A stretch of DNA of 19,379 bases from JALRHH01 sp964590315 (GCA_964590315.1 CAZPVS010000019.1:1-19379), one strand, 5' to 3'; shown: positions 6,374 through 14,850, counted from the stretch's first letter. Notes: generated by a model not told the origin, from the sequence alone. Numbers and translations are program-made.

Positions 6374-7756
6374 TTACATGAACCGTCGAAGCCAGATATA
6401 GCGGTATGCCAGTGCGCTACCGGTAATAGTTGAAATAACTACCCCTGCTACTGCTCCAGCACCGGTATCCACCAGCTTTTCGGGTCCGCTTTTAGCTGCG
6501 AGAACTTTGGGCTCATCAGGCGTAACAGGGGTCGTGGGCGCTCCAAAGTTAACGGTTTTTTCACAAGTATCACTTGATACGGTACGTTCTTGGTTGTTCA
6601 CTGCTACCACTACGGAGGCTTTCACCCTGTACGTGCCCTCACGAACGTAGCGATGCTCTTCTAAGCCATCACTACTCTGAACAACTGCAGTACCGTCACC
6701 AAAATCGATCAAATAATGCTTAAATGTCGCGCCGGCGCGAGCCGTATGGGCGATTTCTGTCTGTACTCGTCGCTCAGACACATCACCGACCCTGCGAAGG
6801 TTCATATAGTTACACGCATATTCAGGTGAGCTTGCGGGGGCGCATACTCTGACATTGGCCGTGTCGGATTTATCCGGCAAGCCCTCACTCTTGATAATCA
6901 CTGTGTTAGTCAGCCCTGGTTGGCAGGCGGTTTGGCGGCGCTCATCACCACGTGTCTGCGCCTCATACGATAACACAAACTGCTCGCCCGGTTTCAGATC
7001 GCCCATGTTCATACCATCCCGCAAATCGTTTGTAATAAAGCGATCGTTCAGAGTGGTCTTGCCCTGACCCATGACCTGCGTAATTCCTGCAGGTAATTGC
7101 TCGTTAAACCGCACATTCTTGACGGTGACTTTACTCGTATTCTTCACGATGACACGGTACCGAACATGGTCACCAGGACGAACAGTTACAGTTTGTGTCC
7201 AGTTATTGCCATCCAACTTGGTCACGTCTTTGGTAACGACGAGATTTGGCTTGGGCTGCTCAACGGGAGTTGCGGTAACCGGGTTGCCGCATGTCTTGAT
7301 GACTGCAAAACGAAACTTCCCGTCAACCATCTTCATGAACGCAACCTGCCCGTCATCAACGAAGTGGCTGGTAGACATCTTGTACGCTCGATCGGTGTTA
7401 GGAATCTTAGTCATGCCTGCCTTGGGGTTGTCCCATCGGCCGGCAGTCTGTGCATTCCGCGCCACCACCTGATCAGTACCGACAGTTACGCGTCCATCCC
7501 GCCAGACAACACCGTTAACAAAGCCATTTTCCAGCTCGTTCATCTGTATCCCGAAGGCCGCAAAAACACGCGGTATATCCGCTTGGCTGGCTTTCTCGCG
7601 AATACGGGCTTCATCGAATACACCGCAACGAATAATTGCAACGGTGTCGCAATCTGGAGTCTGGTCAATCGCGGCGTATGCCTGCCGTGGTGTAAGCGCA
7701 AACAACGCACTGACGCCCAGAATACTCGCAATAAATACTGTAGCCAACCTTCTCAT
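6374..7756 (-). CDS. Secreted surface protein with DUF11-like and PKD-like domains, LVDTG end
   Basis: A 460-residue exported protein with a signal peptide cleaved near residue 28 (AYA-AID), then a unique cysteine-containing domain (about 35-155). A DUF11-like repeat follows at about 170-305, with TKDVTKLDGNNWTQTVTV and VRYRVIVKNTSKVTVKNV, a pattern seen in surface adhesins. A PKD-like domain (about 315-405) contains DFGDGTAVV and the EEHRYVREGTYRVKA strand. The end is LVDTGAG (428-434), a hydrophobic helix and an RYIWLRR tail. This matches the end of the 317-aa protein at 3546 position by position in its key residues, so the two are probably processed by the same sortase-type enzyme. GAGGAG precedes the ATG by 6 nt. 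Adhesion to a host bacterium is a reasonable guess from the phylum's lifestyle, not from the sequence. Confidence 0.85.
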   Translation of the reverse strand: MRRLATVFIASILGVSALFALTPRQAYAAIDQTPDCDTVAIIRCGVFDEARIREKASQADIPRVFAAFGIQMNELENGFVNGVVWRDGRVTVGTDQVVARNAQTAGRWDNPKAGMTKIPNTDRAYKMSTSHFVDDGQVAFMKMVDGKFRFAVIKTCGNPVTATPVEQPKPNLVVTKDVTKLDGNNWTQTVTVRPGDHVRYRVIVKNTSKVTVKNVRFNEQLPAGITQVMGQGKTTLNDRFITNDLRDGMNMGDLKPGEQFVLSYEAQTRGDERRQTACQPGLTNTVIIKSEGLPDKSDTANVRVCAPASSPEYACNYMNLRRVGDVSERRVQTEIAHTARAGATFKHYLIDFGDGTAVVQSSDGLEEHRYVREGTYRVKASVVVAVNNQERTVSSDTCEKTVNFGAPTTPVTPDEPKVLAAKSGPEKLVDTGAGAVAGVVISTITGSALAYRYIWLRRFM

Positions 7757-7886
7757 GAATTCTCCTCGCTTGTTACCTCAATACTAACGGCATATAACAC
7801 CTTGTACTGTGGGATTTCCTACACTATACAAACTTTACAATAAGAATTAAAAAGCTTATGGCTATTTCAGTACCGCATTTATGCCA

Positions 7887-10100
7887 CTATTTAGGGGATA
7901 TTGGGGCGGGCATGGCTGCCACTACGGGTGGATGGAGTTTGCGTTTGCTAAAGATGAAGCCAAAGGTACTTCCCTTGTTCTCGGCACTCTTGAAGATAAT
8001 TGCGCCGCCCTGCGCCACAACAACTTTCTTGGCCATAAACAGCCCCAAGCCCGTTCCATCAGGACGAGCTTTTTGTGCATTCCGCGCACGATAAAACTTA
8101 TTAAACAAATGATGTTGCTCGGACTTAGGTACACCAATACCATTATCATGCACCGTAAACTCAATACTATCGCGTGTCTGCTTCAGCTTAATCTCAATCT
8201 TTCCTCCGGCGGGGGTGTAATATATGGCGTTATCGACAAAGTTCATAATCACCTGCCGTATCTTGGTCTCATCCAGCATCAGCGTGGGGAAATCATCCGG
8301 TTTTTCATAGTTCAGGCTCAAGCTGCGGCCAGCGGCCGTTTCCTTAAGCTGTTCTACCTCGCCCTGTATAACCTCTGCCAGATTGGTCGGCGTTGCCTCA
8401 ATGATGAACTTGCCCGTTCGCAATCGGGACAAATTGAGCAGATCAGCAATTAAAAACACCATGCGCTGGCTGCTGGTAAACGCCTGGTCGAGCAATTTAC
8501 GCTGCATGTCATTTATCTCACCTGCATCGCCTTCAAGCACCATACTTACATAGCCCTTCACAGAGGTCAGTGGCGTGCGCAGCTGGTGTGAGGCCATACT
8601 GATGAACTCGTCTTTCGTCTCATCCATCGCCTTCAACTTCTCGTTTGCTCGCTTGAGCTTCATCGTGGCATCATCAACCTTTTGCTGCAGCGTTGCATTA
8701 AACTTCTCAATTTCTTCAAATCGTAATGCGTTCTCTATCGCAATCACCAGTTCACCACTTATAATCTGAATAATATCTATGTCCTGTTTACTGTAAGGAT
8801 TGCCGGACTTCTTGTCTCCGAGTGCTAGGAAGCCAATCCCTTCAGTATCATATTTGAGTGTCGTAACCAGCCGTGCCAAGACAGCGATACCATACTTCCG
8901 CATAATTTTAGCAAGAGCAGGGTCTTCATCAGCGATTTCACTTGCAACTATAACCGCCTTATGTAAATGAACAGCCGAAGCCCTCATTAAATCTACATCA
9001 CCTGACGCAAAATCCGGATGCGCATCGCCAATGATACGCCCAGGGGTATAGCTAGTTTCACGCAAGCTAAAAATCGTAAATTCGGATTTCAAATTTGCAT
9101 CTATAACATCGACCGACTTAGGTATGAGCGTATCGATATCGATATTGCTGACGATTACTTTATTAAGTTGGCTCAGGAAAACCTGAGGATCATAAGAATC
9201 ACGAAAAAAAAGTCTGGCTGTCAGTCTATCAAAGAATCTCTTGATCGTACCAAAGGTGAGCACTACGACCGTCGTTGCTATGGAAGCGTATACTTGGAAA
9301 ACCGTGGAAAAACTTTCGTTGAATACTAAAGAAGCAATGCCGAAAACAGAAAACCCAAGGATACTCGCAAGTAATCCCACTGCCAATATATAACCCATCG
9401 CCCGGGCGACAATAAGCCGTATATCAAGGAATCCGTGCTTAAACATGGCGAAGGCAACAAACAAAGAAAGTATGAGTAACGAGAGCCCTCCTAGGTCAAC
9501 AAAGCTAAGTCTCGTGTCGGCGGAAGCAAGAAAACTATTCGTAAATACGTTAATGACAAGAGCTATAATCACCCCAAGCCCAACGAATTTTATTTGGCTT
9601 TTCTGATGTGTGTCGGATTGAAAGTATTTCCTCAGAAGATTAGTGAGGCCAAACAACATCAAAACCACACCAGCTATATCTGAAAAGACATAGAGAGAGC
9701 CGACATTATCAGGTCTAGCCCCGAAATCATTTACAGTAACACTTTGTACTCCTAGCGGCCCAAGGAGTAACGCTGCAAGTATTACCATAGGAATTGCTAC
9801 GAATACGAGTATTCCCTGCCAATTTACCTTCTTCGACTCGAACGGAAAAAATAGAGTGAAGTAGAAAAAAGGCACGAACATCAACTGTCCAAAGAATAGA
9901 GCAAAACGCAATGACCATAAGGCCGTGTCTGGGTCTGAGGAGGTATCGGCAAGCAAAAGAAAAATCAGCCAGATCGCTGCCAGAAAGTTCAGCGCAGCAA
10001 ACATTACATTACGGCGTGACCTGCCATTCAGTACCACGAATACACCGATAGAAAGCACTCCTATAATTGACGGAACATACGATACCAAACTAGCTAGCAT
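7887..10100 (-). CDS. 7TM-GAF sensor histidine kinase
   Basis: A 737-residue membrane-bound sensor kinase. Residues 5-225 form about seven transmembrane helices of the HisKA_7TM type, and two more hydrophobic segments follow at about 232-285. A GAF-like domain (about 305-458) leads into a short coiled coil (462-495). The HisKA domain has the phospho-acceptor His505 in SMASHQLRTPLTS. The ATPase domain has the N box (FVDNA, 621-625), G1 (DNGIG, 652-656) and G2 (DGTGLGL, 681-687). All catalytic motifs are intact. AAAGGAT lies about 9 nt before the ATG and an extended -10 lies upstream. No receiver gene adjoins it, but two single-domain receivers lie 3.7 and 4.8 kb away and are plausible partners. 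The signal sensed is unknown. Confidence 0.93.
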   Translation of the reverse strand: MLASLVSYVPSIIGVLSIGVFVVLNGRSRRNVMFAALNFLAAIWLIFLLLADTSSDPDTALWSLRFALFFGQLMFVPFFYFTLFFPFESKKVNWQGILVFVAIPMVILAALLLGPLGVQSVTVNDFGARPDNVGSLYVFSDIAGVVLMLFGLTNLLRKYFQSDTHQKSQIKFVGLGVIIALVINVFTNSFLASADTRLSFVDLGGLSLLILSLFVAFAMFKHGFLDIRLIVARAMGYILAVGLLASILGFSVFGIASLVFNESFSTVFQVYASIATTVVVLTFGTIKRFFDRLTARLFFRDSYDPQVFLSQLNKVIVSNIDIDTLIPKSVDVIDANLKSEFTIFSLRETSYTPGRIIGDAHPDFASGDVDLMRASAVHLHKAVIVASEIADEDPALAKIMRKYGIAVLARLVTTLKYDTEGIGFLALGDKKSGNPYSKQDIDIIQIISGELVIAIENALRFEEIEKFNATLQQKVDDATMKLKRANEKLKAMDETKDEFISMASHQLRTPLTSVKGYVSMVLEGDAGEINDMQRKLLDQAFTSSQRMVFLIADLLNLSRLRTGKFIIEATPTNLAEVIQGEVEQLKETAAGRSLSLNYEKPDDFPTLMLDETKIRQVIMNFVDNAIYYTPAGGKIEIKLKQTRDSIEFTVHDNGIGVPKSEQHHLFNKFYRARNAQKARPDGTGLGLFMAKKVVVAQGGAIIFKSAENKGSTFGFIFSKRKLHPPVVAAMPAPISPK

Positions 10101-10120
10101 TCACGCTTATCCTTTATTGA

Positions 10121-10129
10121 AGTATAGCA
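10121..10129 (-). promoter_or_regulatory. Extended -10 promoter of the sensor kinase
   Basis: On the minus strand TGCTATACT, a TGn-extended -10, ends 20 bp before the kinase ATG. No clear -35 is seen, as is common for extended -10 promoters. Confidence 0.5.
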
Positions 10130-10209
10130 TAAGCAAGTCGTGCACGCGCGATAGCCAGCTAGCTTAGAATGTAAGGCAAAAACACATGTAAAGAAGCTGT
10201 GTATTCCTG

Positions 10210-11100
10210 CTATCTTTTCTTGACTACGTACTTCTTGAGATATTTATGGGGTTGAAATGATTGCTTGGATTGTCGGAGGCCTTCTATTCCAAGATCTTGC
10301 TCCCAATTGACAAATTTACAGCCATTCGCAAAGAGCGATTCTGCGGCCTTAACGGCAAATGTCGATGCAAATTGTGCATGTACGGGAACTGTTTTTTCAA
10401 AATGGCATATAGCATACTCACTATTTACGATTTCATTAATTGAAAAAGCAACTATATCGTTATCGATATAAGCCACGGTGGTGATTACCCCTAGTTCATT
10501 AGCGTTTGCGATCAATTTTTGTAAGGCTTTTCTTTCTAGTTGCGTTTCAGAGTCTGACTGACGACTACTTTCGGACCATACATCAAAGACCCGCATGATA
10601 CCTTGCGTCAAAGTATCATTCAGATACTTGTGATTCTTGACTTCTAGATTGTCCGAGAGATAACAAAGAGTGGCGTTAATCTTGTTTCTTTTCTTTTTAT
10701 ACTGCTTACCCTCTAATTTAGATATCTTAGACAAGTCATATATATAATCGTGGTTATCAATATCTTCTTCGATCAGATATCTACTGCTATCGATGAGTCT
10801 AGCCGTTACTTCTGGAACCAATTTTAGTTCATCCGTAACCTCGAATAATTTCTCTACCGTCTCATTAATATTGTTTTCACCAATAAGGGATATTATCTCG
10901 TTGCCAGACAAATAGTCCGGCTGTTTAATGATCAGATTGTCATCAAGAAATGTAAACCCAGTCAAGTTATCTTCTGAAGCCCAGCTAATCAGACTGGTAA
11001 AATGAAAATCCGAATAAGGCTCGAATTGTGAAGTAAAACCTGCAACTACCGGCTTGTGACTTATATCTAGCGGTACGAAAGAAGACAATAAATCAGACAT
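10210..11100 (-). CDS. LPG-synthase C-terminal (DUF2156-type) acyltransferase-like protein
   Basis: A 296-residue soluble protein with the hallmarks of the phosphatidylglycerol lysyltransferase C-terminal domain. These are YDLSKISKLEGKQYKKKRNK at 121-140 and NWEQDLGIEGLRQSKQSFQP at 265-284. Members have a double GNAT fold and, where known, transfer aminoacyl groups from tRNA to lipid, though many of this stand-alone type are uncharacterised. The flippase part of MprF is absent. I take the ATG at 11100, 7 nt after the upstream stop, with GGAGAG nearby. A TTG start at 11175 would overlap the preceding gene by 68 bp and adds nothing family-like. It is the last gene of the three-gene operon with the arginine decarboxylase. 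Confidence 0.85.
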   Translation of the reverse strand: MSDLLSSFVPLDISHKPVVAGFTSQFEPYSDFHFTSLISWASEDNLTGFTFLDDNLIIKQPDYLSGNEIISLIGENNINETVEKLFEVTDELKLVPEVTARLIDSSRYLIEEDIDNHDYIYDLSKISKLEGKQYKKKRNKINATLCYLSDNLEVKNHKYLNDTLTQGIMRVFDVWSESSRQSDSETQLERKALQKLIANANELGVITTVAYIDNDIVAFSINEIVNSEYAICHFEKTVPVHAQFASTFAVKAAESLFANGCKFVNWEQDLGIEGLRQSKQSFQPHKYLKKYVVKKR

Positions 11101-11107
11101 ATCCGTA

Positions 11108-12967
11108 CTAAGCTCTCCGTAGTACTTTATAGTTTGTCTTGGAAATAGGCTTCTCCATAGGGGTGATATGTGCAAGTCCGTTATTGCCTATCGCAGAGGA
11201 CACTATCTCAGGTATATACGTTGCGCTAGTCTCGGTACATTCAAAAGTAACAAGTACATCGCTGCCACGCTTTGACATAAGGGTGGTGGCCAAATCTATG
11301 ACATCTTGGGCATAGCCCATGCCACGTTTGTTTTCATCAGTAACAATTCCGGGAAAGATGAAAATATTTTCTGTTTCGTAATAATCAGTGAACTGGTCCT
11401 GATAGTATTTCTTATTAAACCAGGGAGATAAATTGAAGTTCTGCTGGAAAAAAAGCAAAGTCGTTATGTCACCATCAACACGATTAACTATCTTGGCTAT
11501 TCGTGGGTCGGCAAGTATCTCAAGTAGATCATCTTTATCAAAACCAGCGGACATTGGATGGTCTACAGTGAGATCATCAAAAGGTTTTTTGTACAAATCC
11601 CATATCTTTTCTGCCTCATTACCAGTAATCACATCTGTGACTGATACTCCATTTAGCCGATCATCGATTATCTCACCATCTGCCACGCACTGCGAATACA
11701 CTTCACATATATTTGAAGCTTTCTTTATGACCGATGAATCGCCAAAACGTCCTTCAGTCGCAAATACTTGCCCGTTTCGCTCCTTACCGTCGTCGCCCAT
11801 ATCCTCCCACCGCAGCCCTAATTCCTGGGCAATTACGTGCAGTCTAACCAAGGGTTGTGTTTCATATTCATCGGTGAATATCACACCACCGTTTTCAATG
11901 ATTTCTCTGATTGATTCTGTAATAACTTCTTCGGCTCCGACATCACCCTCAGCGATTGGGGGGTGCGCATAGTAATAAAATTGGCTTTTTTCGCCGTAAC
12001 TCCTTTTGAGTAAATTCATGTTGTACCACTCGAGATTCTCGGCAGGAACGAGAAATGGCATATAGGATTTGACTCCATTTTCCTTCTGATATGCCAGCAG
12101 CATGGTACTTGTATCTTCAAATGCGGCACATAGATCGTGTCCGTACAGGCCTATCTTGACGGCTTCATCATGATTTTGCCGAAACGATTCGTAACGTTTC
12201 GCCAAACGATCCCCCGCATTTTTTGAAAGCTCACCACCATTAATAACGCCTATAACACTTCCGTACTCATGTTCATCCTGTACCTTTTCTTTGAACAAGG
12301 ACGAAAGTTTATTGTACGTATGTGGCCCTGCGGCAATAAGCGCAGCTCCTGCTATACCGACGCCCAGTTTGCCAGGAGTAGTATCTGCAAGATCGACGCT
12401 CTGGGATATCAGTGCCCCCTCGACAGCCAAGACGCCCGCAAGCCACGCCGAAGCGACCAGTCCACGGCGCTTGGCTTCGGTACGCTCAGTTTGGGGATTC
12501 TGCGCCTGCTCTAGAGCTAAAAGTGCAGGAGTGCCAATATTATATGCAACTGATATCTTAGCGAACCTCTCTGCTGCGGGCGAAATGTCCCGGCCTACGG
12601 TAGCATCATCGATTTTATGATTCAGCCAGTTAACCACCTTATGGTCTGTTTCGTCCGTTAATACTCGAGCGGTCGCCACTGCTCCCGCACCTTCTATCAA
12701 GAAAGTAGAGCCTCCAAGTACAAGAGGGCCGATCAGAGGATTATTAGGAAAGGCGGCTTCGGCTGCTACAAAAGCACTAAAACGCGGAGCTTCATTGGTT
12801 CCGGGGAACAATTCTGCAGCAATGACTGCTTGTGCAGTTTTACGGCCTAGCCAGTTTTTTGCACGATCCCATCTGGAGACATTTTCTTGACTCGCAGAAT
12901 AATCAATAATACCCGGCATTTCTGCGCCTAGTAATTCACCTGGGATTATTACGTTATCCTGACTCAT
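11108..12967 (-). CDS. Membrane protein with C-terminal GNAT-like domain
   Basis: A 619-residue protein. The N-terminal part has three to four hydrophobic segments (about 76-102, 138-153, 168-190 and 200-214) separated by short charged loops. A large soluble part follows. Residues about 445-605 resemble a GNAT acetyltransferase: an EAEKIWDLYKKPFDDL helix, GFDKDDLLEILADPRI, then the IFPGIVTDENKRGMGYAQDV strand and helix where acetyl-CoA usually binds. The middle (about 230-400) is unassigned. I take the ATG at 12967, 5 nt after the upstream stop, with GGAG in the end of the previous gene. The longer frame from 13042 lies inside that gene. It is co-transcribed between the arginine decarboxylase and the LPG-synthase-C-type gene. 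The substrate is unknown. Confidence 0.75.
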   Translation of the reverse strand: MSQDNVIIPGELLGAEMPGIIDYSASQENVSRWDRAKNWLGRKTAQAVIAAELFPGTNEAPRFSAFVAAEAAFPNNPLIGPLVLGGSTFLIEGAGAVATARVLTDETDHKVVNWLNHKIDDATVGRDISPAAERFAKISVAYNIGTPALLALEQAQNPQTERTEAKRRGLVASAWLAGVLAVEGALISQSVDLADTTPGKLGVGIAGAALIAAGPHTYNKLSSLFKEKVQDEHEYGSVIGVINGGELSKNAGDRLAKRYESFRQNHDEAVKIGLYGHDLCAAFEDTSTMLLAYQKENGVKSYMPFLVPAENLEWYNMNLLKRSYGEKSQFYYYAHPPIAEGDVGAEEVITESIREIIENGGVIFTDEYETQPLVRLHVIAQELGLRWEDMGDDGKERNGQVFATEGRFGDSSVIKKASNICEVYSQCVADGEIIDDRLNGVSVTDVITGNEAEKIWDLYKKPFDDLTVDHPMSAGFDKDDLLEILADPRIAKIVNRVDGDITTLLFFQQNFNLSPWFNKKYYQDQFTDYYETENIFIFPGIVTDENKRGMGYAQDVIDLATTLMSKRGSDVLVTFECTETSATYIPEIVSSAIGNNGLAHITPMEKPISKTNYKVLRRA

Positions 12968-12972
12968 GCTAT

Positions 12973-13482
12973 TTAGCTCCCTACGAGGTATGCAGCGTTT
13001 TCCCAGTCGCTCGCTTGATAAACGGCAACAACCATCGCACAAATAGGCGTATGAAGACAGGTCTTACCGATAACATTCATGTGAATTTCACCAAAATCAA
13101 CATTTCGGGTGGCCATCAGGGCACGAAGACTCTGTTCGATATCACGTCGAACCTTTTCTTCACTGCTACCTTCATGCTCTACAAAGAGGCCTTTTTTACT
13201 ACCCTCTTCTTGTACCCAGCCGATGCCGGCCCATGCTTCAACATTCGGACGTTCTTCCCGTTGCTCAGCCATGACAACATATAGCCTGTCCCCCCAATTA
13301 CCAGGCATTACTGCAGCAGGAATAGGACCCTCCTTATGGATAGTCAAATCCGTTGCCGGAGGTATAACAGAGCTGAGGCGAATCAAGTTGTAGTTTGCTA
13401 TTCCATTCTGGTTCAATGCAGCATCAAATGCTGCGAGAGTGGTAGGTCCTGAACCGATGCCTGCAGAAACATGAATATTCAT
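12973..13482 (-). CDS. pdaD: Pyruvoyl-dependent arginine decarboxylase
   Basis: A 169-residue enzyme expected to remove CO2 from arginine to give agmatine. The self-cleavage site is LSSVIPP (36-42), where the second serine becomes the pyruvoyl group after cleavage into a small beta and a larger alpha chain. Other family features are GIGSGPTTLAAFDAAL near the N-terminus, GDRLYVVMA (64-72) and WAGIGWVQ followed by GLFVEHEG around 84-105. The length is normal for the family, which is common in archaea and scattered in bacteria. The operon continues with two transferase-like genes. It lies behind a consensus promoter and a leader terminator, so transcription is probably attenuated. AGGAG is 12 nt before the ATG, which is rather far. 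Confidence 0.9.
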   Translation of the reverse strand: MNIHVSAGIGSGPTTLAAFDAALNQNGIANYNLIRLSSVIPPATDLTIHKEGPIPAAVMPGNWGDRLYVVMAEQREERPNVEAWAGIGWVQEEGSKKGLFVEHEGSSEEKVRRDIEQSLRALMATRNVDFGEIHMNVIGKTCLHTPICAMVVAVYQASDWENAAYLVGS

Positions 13483-13505
13483 ATCGTGTATGAACTCCTA
13501 AAATT

Positions 13506-13548
13506 AAAAAAGGCATGGCTGTCCCTATGTATAGGGGGTCAGTCATGC
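13506..13548 (-). terminator. Leader terminator (attenuator) before the decarboxylase operon
   Basis: On the minus strand, GCATG and CTG pair with CAG and CATGC around a CCCTAT/ATAGGG stem. CTTTTTTAATTTT follows. It sits between the promoter (13576-13603) and the pdaD start (13482), so it should stop transcription before the operon unless overridden. An ATG at 13546 opens a short frame (MTDPLYIGTAMPF...) through the hairpin and past the pdaD start; its translation could disrupt the stem. Confidence 0.7.
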
Positions 13549-13575
13549 TGTTATTCTTCTAAAGAACTGAGTATT

Positions 13576-13603
13576 ATTATACGCTTTTTTGCGTATTTGT
13601 CAA
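13576..13603 (-). promoter_or_regulatory. Promoter of the decarboxylase operon with palindromic spacer
   Basis: TTGACA, a 16-bp spacer and TATAAT on the minus strand. The sequence TACGC-AAAAAA-GCGTA runs through the spacer into the -10 box and forms a 5-bp inverted repeat, a possible operator. The start point falls near 13569, giving a leader of about 86 nt. Confidence 0.8.
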
Positions 13604-13631
13604 TATGTTTGTATTATTAGTCCACTAGAGT

Positions 13632-13675
13632 AAAAAAATACGACACGCAAGCGCCGGAGCGAGTGCTGTGTCGTA
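13632..13675 (-). terminator. Strong terminator, minus strand
   Basis: TACGACAC/GTGTCGTA (8 bp) continues as AGCGC/GTGCT (5 bp) after a 3-nt bulge, with an 8-nt loop. On the minus strand seven T follow. It would stop transcripts coming from the small gene at 14328 through the antisense of the receiver gene before they reach the pdaD promoter. Confidence 0.75.
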
Positions 13676-13762
13676 ATTGTTTACTAAAGTACTATTCTTT
13701 TTTTACACCTTATACGGTAATATGTCAACAAAATATCCGCTAAAATCTGAAGATTATCCACA

Positions 13763-14134
13763 ATGGCAAAAATAGCAATCGTAGAAGACGATAAACCAAT
13801 TCAATTCTTGTACAAATCAAAGCTTGAGCTTGAAGGCTTTCAGGTGGCAACGGCCGATAACGGTCAAGAAGGACTGGCGATCATCAGAGAACACGAGCCA
13901 GAGCTCATCTTGCTTGATATTCGTATGCCGGTCATGAGTGGAGACGAGATGCTTACGCGCCTTCGCGAACAGACGTGGGGGGCGAGTATTCGTGTCATTA
14001 TTCTGACAAATATCAGTAAGGACGAGGCGCCGAGTGCGCTTCGTTTTTTAAACGTCGACCGGTACCTTGTGAAAGCTCACCACACACCACGCCAAGTTGT
14101 TGACGTCGTCAACGAAGTATTGTCGAGAAATTAA
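13763..14134 (+). CDS. Single-domain response regulator (receiver)
   Basis: A 123-residue CheY-like receiver with no output domain. The acidic pocket is Asp9-Asp10, the phosphorylation site Asp52 (LLDIRMP), the switch threonine Thr82 (ILTN) and the conserved lysine Lys104 (YLVKA). It probably accepts phosphate from a kinase and acts by protein contact. There is no Shine-Dalgarno; a TAAAAT at 13741-13746 would start transcription about 10 nt before the ATG. The stop shares TTAA with the convergent small gene 14131-14328. It is a close relative of the receiver at 14859. Confidence 0.93.
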   Translation: MAKIAIVEDDKPIQFLYKSKLELEGFQVATADNGQEGLAIIREHEPELILLDIRMPVMSGDEMLTRLREQTWGASIRVIILTNISKDEAPSALRFLNVDRYLVKAHHTPRQVVDVVNEVLSRN

Positions 14135-14328
14135 TCCCCTAAGACATCAATGTCTGAATAGCTCGGATTTGTGATCCCGTCGACGCACTCGGCAGCCTTA
14201 TCTCCAACCCCAATAGCGAGGGCACCGACGACTGCTACGCCTAAAACCCAAGCGACTGTCTTATCTGTCCGAGACATGCGGTCTTCTTGAGCTTCTTCTG
14301 GCTGAACTTCAAAAATTCTATGATTCAT
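14131..14328 (-). CDS. 65-residue single-span membrane protein
   Basis: A short protein with an acidic N-terminal part (QPEEAQED), a basic SRTDK, one hydrophobic helix (about 26-42) and a polar tail (CVDGITNPSYSDIDVLGD). It is convergent with the receiver gene and shares its last four bases. A near-consensus promoter ends 8 nt before the ATG at 14328, so the message is probably leaderless. A second ATG at 14277 with AAGAAG in front would give a 48-residue version. The family is unknown. Confidence 0.65.
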   Translation of the reverse strand: MNHRIFEVQPEEAQEDRMSRTDKTVAWVLGVAVVGALAIGVGDKAAECVDGITNPSYSDIDVLGD

Positions 14329-14336
14329 AATGAACT

Positions 14337-14365
14337 ATTATACTTGTTTTTTAAACTTTCGTCAA
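14337..14365 (-). promoter_or_regulatory. Near-consensus promoter giving a leaderless message
   Basis: TTGACG, a 17-bp spacer and TATAAT on the minus strand. The -10 ends 8 nt before the ATG at 14328, so transcription should begin at the start codon or one to two bases before it. Confidence 0.75.
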
Positions 14366-14639
14366 GTGCGTGTGTGCACGGTATCCATACAACTACTTGT
14401 GCCTTCGGTGGAGTTGGCCCAGCCGTGCGCCGGTACGAGGTGAAAATTGTATGGCCCTCATCCTGAGTCTGAGCGCTTTCTGTCGAGATGCTAAGGTATC
14501 GAACTGTTTCATAGCTATACCCTCCTTGTACTATTTATTATACTCCTTAGGTACACTTCATCAGTCAGAATATATACGTTGTCCGCTCCTTTCTTTCATT
14601 GCCGTCTATACTGATTGAGTGCCAACGGCAGCGGTGCTC
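14366..14639. other. Non-coding stretch, function unclear
   Basis: No coding frame is convincing here. There is a small GTGC/GCAC hairpin near 14367-14380 and a GC-rich patch (about 14400-14450). Near 14519-14543 a CTCCTTGTAC...TATACTCC string resembles the end of the 75-bp repeats that follow and may be a decayed third copy. Confidence 0.3.
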
Positions 14640-14714
14640 TGTATACCTTCGATTACGGCGTAGTTGCTCAAAAACGCAAAGCCAGCTTTGAATGTACTCC
14701 GTACTACTTGTATA
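14640..14714 (+). repeat. 75-bp direct repeat, copy 1 (promoter module)
   Basis: Same length as 14776-14850 and identical at 63 of 75 bases, with a 136-bp period. It contains the palindrome CAAAGC-CA-GCTTTG (14677-14690), which overlaps TTGAAT (14688-14693); 17 bp later TATAAC (14711-14716) completes a -10. The unit is thus a promoter with an operator-like palindrome over its -35. Confidence 0.75.
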
Positions 14715-14742
14715 ACTCCGTTTACGACGCCCTACTCGAAAT

Positions 14743-14763
14743 AATGAAGTTAACTTCATTTTT
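14743..14763 (+). terminator. 18-bp palindrome followed by T-run
   Basis: AATGAAGTTAACTTCATT (14743-14760) is a perfect palindrome followed by TTT. It lies between the two promoter copies and could end a 40-nt transcript from copy 1, or be a binding site. It is AT-rich, so as a terminator it would be weak. Confidence 0.4.
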
Positions 14764-14775
14764 CTCCGTCGGGCT

Positions 14776-14850
14776 TGTATACCTTCGGTTATGGCATAGT
14801 TACTCGTAAATTCAAAGCAAGCTTTGGATTTCCTCCGTACTACTTGTATA
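14776..14850 (+). repeat. 75-bp direct repeat, copy 2 (promoter module of receiver 2)
   Basis: The palindrome CAAAGC-AA-GCTTTG (14813-14826) overlaps the -35 TTGGAT (14824-14829). After a 17-bp spacer TATAGT (14847-14852) ends 6 nt before the ATG at 14859. It is 84% identical to copy 1; the palindrome arms and the last 18 bases are unchanged. Confidence 0.75.

Noticed and set aside
11101..11175. TTG-started N-terminal extension of the LPG-synthase-C-type gene
   Set aside because: It overlaps the preceding gene by 68 bp, uses a rare start and has no ribosome site; the ATG at 11100 fits the operon spacing.
13754..13762. Perfect DnaA-box match TTATCCACA before the receiver gene
   Set aside because: A single 9-mer is expected by chance at low frequency, and no cluster, AT-rich unwinding region or dnaA/dnaN gene is near.
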